From Pseudomonas sp. LS-2 (lineage in GTDB: Bacteria; Pseudomonadota; Gammaproteobacteria; Pseudomonadales; Pseudomonadaceae): a stretch of DNA of 55,936 nt. The stretch lies in contig NZ_QXTJ01000003.1 in assembly GCF_003605735.1 (NCBI RefSeq), positions 322,281 through 378,216 on the forward strand, written 5' to 3'. The position numbers and the translations under genes are program-made. The notes beneath the pieces are model-generated. The model saw only the letters and a list, made by a program, of their open reading frames with translations. It made no database searches and was not told the DNA's origin. This document shows, in pieces, positions 53,046 through 55,936 of the stretch (within the stretch, counting starts at the first letter, position 1; every line of letters begins with the position of its first letter).

Positions 53046-55562
53046 ATGACCCGGCTTCAACGTACACCGCAGCCTCAAACTGGCAATGAGTTTTATCTTG
53101 CTTCCGACGCCGTAACGCCATCTCTGTTGGGCGCCGCCATTCGCGCCGCGCTGATCTCCACAACGCTGGCCACCTGCGCGTTGCCGCTACAGGCATTGGC
53201 GCAAGAAGCCGCAGTGGTCATCAACCCGTTGCGCAATTATTCAATCCCCGAGGGGCCGTTGGGCGACTCGCTGAACCAGTTCGCGCGCCAGGCCGGCATC
53301 ACGTTATCTGCTACGCCTGAACAGACATCAGGCTTTCGCTCGCCGGGGCTCCAAGGCAATTACTCGACGGACCATGCGCTGACGATCCTCCTGGGTGGCA
53401 GCGGCCTGCAAGCGGTCAGCCAAGACGGCGCCGGCTATGTGCTGCGTAAGGCCGATGGGGAGGCAATGTCGCTGCCGAGTACCGATGTGCGCGGCTTCGC
53501 CTTGGGTAACGCGTTAGGAAGCATGGAGGGCTATAACGCAACCCACAGCCAGATCGCAACCAAGACCAGTACGCCGTTGCTGGAAACCTCACAATCGGTG
53601 TCAGTGGTCACTCGCGAGCAGATGGATGACCAAGGCTCGCAAACCGTAGCTCAGGCCATGCGTTATACCCCCGGCGTGCTGACCAACCCCTATGGTGCGA
53701 CTCACCGTTACGACTACGTGGCGATGCGCGGCTTCAACGACGGCTCTGTAGACAACATCTACCTCGACGGCTTGAAGTCCATGGGAGACAGCGGCACGTA
53801 CAGCACGATGCAGGTCGACCCCTACTTTCTCGAACGCGTCGATATCCTCAAGGGTCCGTCTTCTGTCCTGTATGGTCGCAGCTCGCCCGGAGGGCTGGTC
53901 GCACTGACCAGCAAGAAACCGCTGTATGAGCCGTATCACCAGATTCAGGCAACGGTCGGGTCCAACAATCAACGTGGTGTGGGTTTTGACTTCAGCGGCC
54001 CGGTGGATGACGACAAGCGCATTGCATATCGCCTGGTCGGACTGACTGACAAATCCGACACGCAATTCGATCATGCCGAGGAGAAACGCTACGCTCTGGC
54101 TCCAACCCTGAGCATCGATTTCACCGAAGACACGTCGCTGACGCTGCAGGCCTATCTGCAACACGATCCAGACGGCGGCTATCACGGGGGTAATCCGGCG
54201 GACGGGGTCCTGCACCAACGCAACGGCCAGCGCATTTCCGAACACTTCTTTGAAGGGGAGCCGGGTGTTGACGGCTACAGCCGCGATCAACAATCCTTTG
54301 GCTATCAGTTCGAGCATCGTTTCAACGATGTCTTGACTGCGCGGCAGAACTTTCGCTATCTGGACTCTAAAGTGAGTCTGGATCAGGTCTACAGCTATGG
54401 CTGGACAACCCCCACCAGCAACGAGCTGAACCGCTATTACTCGGGTGCCAATGAGCATCTGCATTCGTACATCATCGACAACATGCTGCAAGCGGATTTC
54501 TATACCGGCTCGGTCAAGCACACCGCATTATTCGGTGCTGACTATCAGCGACGCAAGACGGTAGTCGACTGGCAGAGTGGCTCACTGGCGCCAATCAACG
54601 CGTTCAATCCGGTCTATGGCAACTCGGAGATCACCTACTACGACCCCACCAGTTATCTGCGGCGTCTGGAACAAACCGGGGTGTATGCACAGGATCTGAT
54701 CGAGTGGGACAAATGGCGCTTTTCGCTCGGCCTGCGGCATGACTGGGTGGAGACGTCGGATGAGAATCGGATCGCAGAGGTCGGTCGCCCAGAAGGGACT
54801 GAGATCAACGACAAGCGCACCAAGACCACGGGCCGCGCTGGTGTGTTGTATCTGTTCGACAACGGTATTGCGCCGTATCTCAGCTATTCGGAGTCATTCA
54901 ACCCTAACTCCTACTCCGACAGCGCCGGTAACCCCTTGGCGCCTACCGATGGCAAACAATGGGAAGCAGGAATCAAGTATCAGCCTCCTGGCACTGACAA
55001 CCTGTTCACGGCTTCGGTATTCCGTATCGATCAGGAAAATCTTGCAACCAAGCTACCGCAGGAAAACTTCTACCGCCCGATCGGCGCTGTACGCTCCCAA
55101 GGTCTCGAACTCGAAGCGCACATGCAGTTGACCGACAATTTCAAGGTACTGGGTAGCTACACACTGACGGACATTGACTATTCGAAGTCGATGCCCAGCA
55201 CCGTAAGTAATGTGGACAATAAAGGTCATTCGCCGACTCAGGCTCCGAAGCACATGGCATCGGTCTGGGGTGACTACAAATTCAACAGCGGTGCGCTGGA
55301 TGGGCTGCGCCTGGGTACAGGCTTGCGCTACGTAGGATCGAGCTGGGTCGATTCAGAGAACACGGCGAAGGTGCCGTCGTACACGCTGTGGGACGCTTCA
55401 ATGGGCTATGACTTGGGTAAACTGGGGTTGAAAGGTGTGGATGTCAGGCTCAATGCCAACAACCTTACCAACGAATCTTACGTCGCTTCATGTGCCAGTC
55501 TGAATTTCTGCTATATGGGTGAAGAGCGAAACATCAGCGCGACGTTGAGCTACCAGTTCTAA
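53046..55562 (+). CDS. TonB-dependent siderophore receptor with STN signalling domain
   Basis: An 838-residue outer-membrane receptor. Signal peptide ends about residue 52 (ALPLQALAQ). The STN signalling domain (~58-135, YSIPEGPLGDSLNQFARQAGITL) interacts with FecR. Then come the plug (~175-310, SQSVSVVTREQMDDQGSQTV, YLERVDILKGPSSVLYGRSSPGG) and a 22-strand barrel ending in the terminal aromatic SATLSYQF. The Cys pair in VASCASLNFCY near the end is typical of FhuA/FoxA/FiuA-like hydroxamate receptors, so a ferrichrome or ferrioxamine-type ligand is the best guess. Third gene of the sigma/anti-sigma/receptor set; expected to depend on that sigma factor. Confidence 0.93.
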   Translation: MTRLQRTPQPQTGNEFYLASDAVTPSLLGAAIRAALISTTLATCALPLQALAQEAAVVINPLRNYSIPEGPLGDSLNQFARQAGITLSATPEQTSGFRSPGLQGNYSTDHALTILLGGSGLQAVSQDGAGYVLRKADGEAMSLPSTDVRGFALGNALGSMEGYNATHSQIATKTSTPLLETSQSVSVVTREQMDDQGSQTVAQAMRYTPGVLTNPYGATHRYDYVAMRGFNDGSVDNIYLDGLKSMGDSGTYSTMQVDPYFLERVDILKGPSSVLYGRSSPGGLVALTSKKPLYEPYHQIQATVGSNNQRGVGFDFSGPVDDDKRIAYRLVGLTDKSDTQFDHAEEKRYALAPTLSIDFTEDTSLTLQAYLQHDPDGGYHGGNPADGVLHQRNGQRISEHFFEGEPGVDGYSRDQQSFGYQFEHRFNDVLTARQNFRYLDSKVSLDQVYSYGWTTPTSNELNRYYSGANEHLHSYIIDNMLQADFYTGSVKHTALFGADYQRRKTVVDWQSGSLAPINAFNPVYGNSEITYYDPTSYLRRLEQTGVYAQDLIEWDKWRFSLGLRHDWVETSDENRIAEVGRPEGTEINDKRTKTTGRAGVLYLFDNGIAPYLSYSESFNPNSYSDSAGNPLAPTDGKQWEAGIKYQPPGTDNLFTASVFRIDQENLATKLPQENFYRPIGAVRSQGLELEAHMQLTDNFKVLGSYTLTDIDYSKSMPSTVSNVDNKGHSPTQAPKHMASVWGDYKFNSGALDGLRLGTGLRYVGSSWVDSENTAKVPSYTLWDASMGYDLGKLGLKGVDVRLNANNLTNESYVASCASLNFCYMGEERNISATLSYQF

Positions 55563-55578
55563 GGCCAGACACGCTATC

Positions 55579-55612
55579 AAAGCCAGCCGCCGGAGACGGG
55601 GCTGGCTTTTTT
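55579..55612 (+). terminator. Rho-independent terminator of the TonB receptor gene
   Basis: AAAGCCAGCC, a GC-rich loop and GGCTGGCTTTTTT, 16 nt past the stop codon. Confidence 0.9.
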
Positions 55613-55641
55613 GTGCCCGACTTCTGAAGGCTCATATGCAC

Positions 55642-55675
55642 AAAACCCCTGTCTGCGTTAGCAGACAGGGGTTTC
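55642..55675 (-). terminator. Terminator of the rRNA operon
   Basis: AAACCCCTGTCTGC and GCAGACAGGGGTTT form a perfect 14-bp stem with a GTTA loop just beyond the 3' end of the leftward 5S gene. Confidence 0.9.
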
Positions 55676-55685
55676 GGAATTCAAT

Positions 55686-55801
55686 CTTGACGATGACCTA
55701 CTCTCACATGGGGAAACCCCACACTACCATCGGCGATGCACCGTTTCACTGCTGAGTTCGGGATGGGATCAGGTGGTTCCAGCACTCTATGGTCGTCAAG
55801 A
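55686..55801 (-). rRNA. rrf: 5S ribosomal RNA (distal copy)
   Basis: The minus strand reads CTTGACGACCATAGAG at the 5' end, then the conserved CCCATCCCGAACTCAG and CGCCGATGGTAGTGTGGGG, and ends GGTCATCGTCAAG, which pairs with the 5' end as helix I. About 116 nt. End points are set by helix I and may be off by one or two bases. Confidence 0.96.
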
Positions 55802-55865
55802 AATTCTGTGGCCGATCCGTTACAGGTAACGTGTCAGCGAAAATTGATGACTTTCACTTAAAACA

Positions 55866-55895
55866 AAACCCCATCTGCTTTCGCAAATGGGGTTT
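55866..55895 (-). terminator. Hairpin between the tandem 5S genes
   Basis: AAACCCCAT and ATGGGGTTT arms with an inner TGC/GCA pair, lying between the two 5S copies. It is a likely terminator or RNA processing stem. Confidence 0.75.
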
Positions 55896-55906
55896 CGGAA
55901 TTTAAT

Positions 55907-55936
55907 CTTGACGATGACCTACTCTCACATGGGGAA
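55907..55936 (-). rRNA. rrf: 5S ribosomal RNA (proximal copy), cut by window edge
   Basis: The last 30 bases repeat exactly the 3' end of the 5S gene at 55686, including the preceding TTTCGGAATT flank. A second 5S gene therefore lies immediately upstream on the minus strand. Confidence 0.9.

Noticed and set aside
1..55936. CRISPR arrays, transposases, integrases or prophage genes
   Set aside because: No regularly spaced direct repeats and no mobile-element protein motifs were found; only REP-type palindromes.

Overview
The window is a chromosomal segment of a fluorescent-type Pseudomonas (P. fluorescens / P. syringae-like). This rests on the set and order of genes (sbp-oscA-GGDEF/EAL-desA, gabDT, lapG-lapD, the mgo/pvf operon), high GC at third codon positions, Pseudomonas-style REP palindromes and a Pseudomonas 5S rRNA. 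No prophage, transposase or CRISPR array is visible.

Layout. 1-5.5 kb: sulfur starvation and c-di-GMP block: truncated sulfate-binding protein gene sbp, oscA, a PAS-GGDEF-EAL protein, the acyl desaturase desA and a PAS-GGDEF diguanylate cyclase. 5.6-10 kb: a pseudoreceiver-HDOD protein and the GABA catabolic pair gabD-gabT. 10.3 kb: tRNA-Arg(CCG). 10.5-11.2 kb: a secreted DUF4431-like protein. 11.5-32.6 kb: a type VI secretion system in two divergent operons. The leftward one carries fha/tagH, tssJ, tssK, tssL, tssM, a PP2C phosphatase, a Ser/Thr kinase and a glycine-zipper lipoprotein. The rightward one carries tssA, tssB, tssC, hcp, tssE, tssF, tssG and vgrG. The ATPase gene clpV/tssH is absent; where it would be expected there is only a well-formed ribosome site and start codon followed by a REP palindrome. 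No PAAR gene or recognisable effector/immunity pair lies beside vgrG. Instead a sulfotransferase and an APS kinase, overlapping by 8 nt, follow it (32.9-34.2 kb).

34.3-40 kb: ordinary chromosomal genes: an MscS channel, a DUF945 protein, a HAD phosphatase, a toxin-first RelE-like toxin/antitoxin pair and an aldo/keto reductase. 40.2-42.9 kb: lapG-lapD, the inside-out c-di-GMP switch controlling adhesin cleavage. 43.2-51.3 kb: a GntR regulator and a type II thioesterase precede the mgo/pvf operon mgoBCAD (DUF3050 protein, AurF-like diiron N-oxygenase, A-T-reductase NRPS, SRPBCC protein), which makes a leudiazen/pyrazine-N-oxide type signal. Two exact RsmA/RsmE consensus sites sit over the ribosome sites of mgoB and mgoC, matching known Gac control of this operon. 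51.4-55.6 kb: a candidate Fur box and an iron cell-surface-signalling set (ECF sigma, FecR anti-sigma, TonB receptor with STN domain). 55.7 kb to the end: the 3' end of a leftward rRNA operon with two tandem 5S genes, the second cut by the window edge.

The items most worth a second look are the clpV-less T6SS with its apparent clpV scar, the sulfotransferase/APS-kinase module in the position of a VgrG cargo, the double Rsm control of mgo, and the mgo-iron receptor neighbourhood. All names are from reading the protein sequences; no database search was run.
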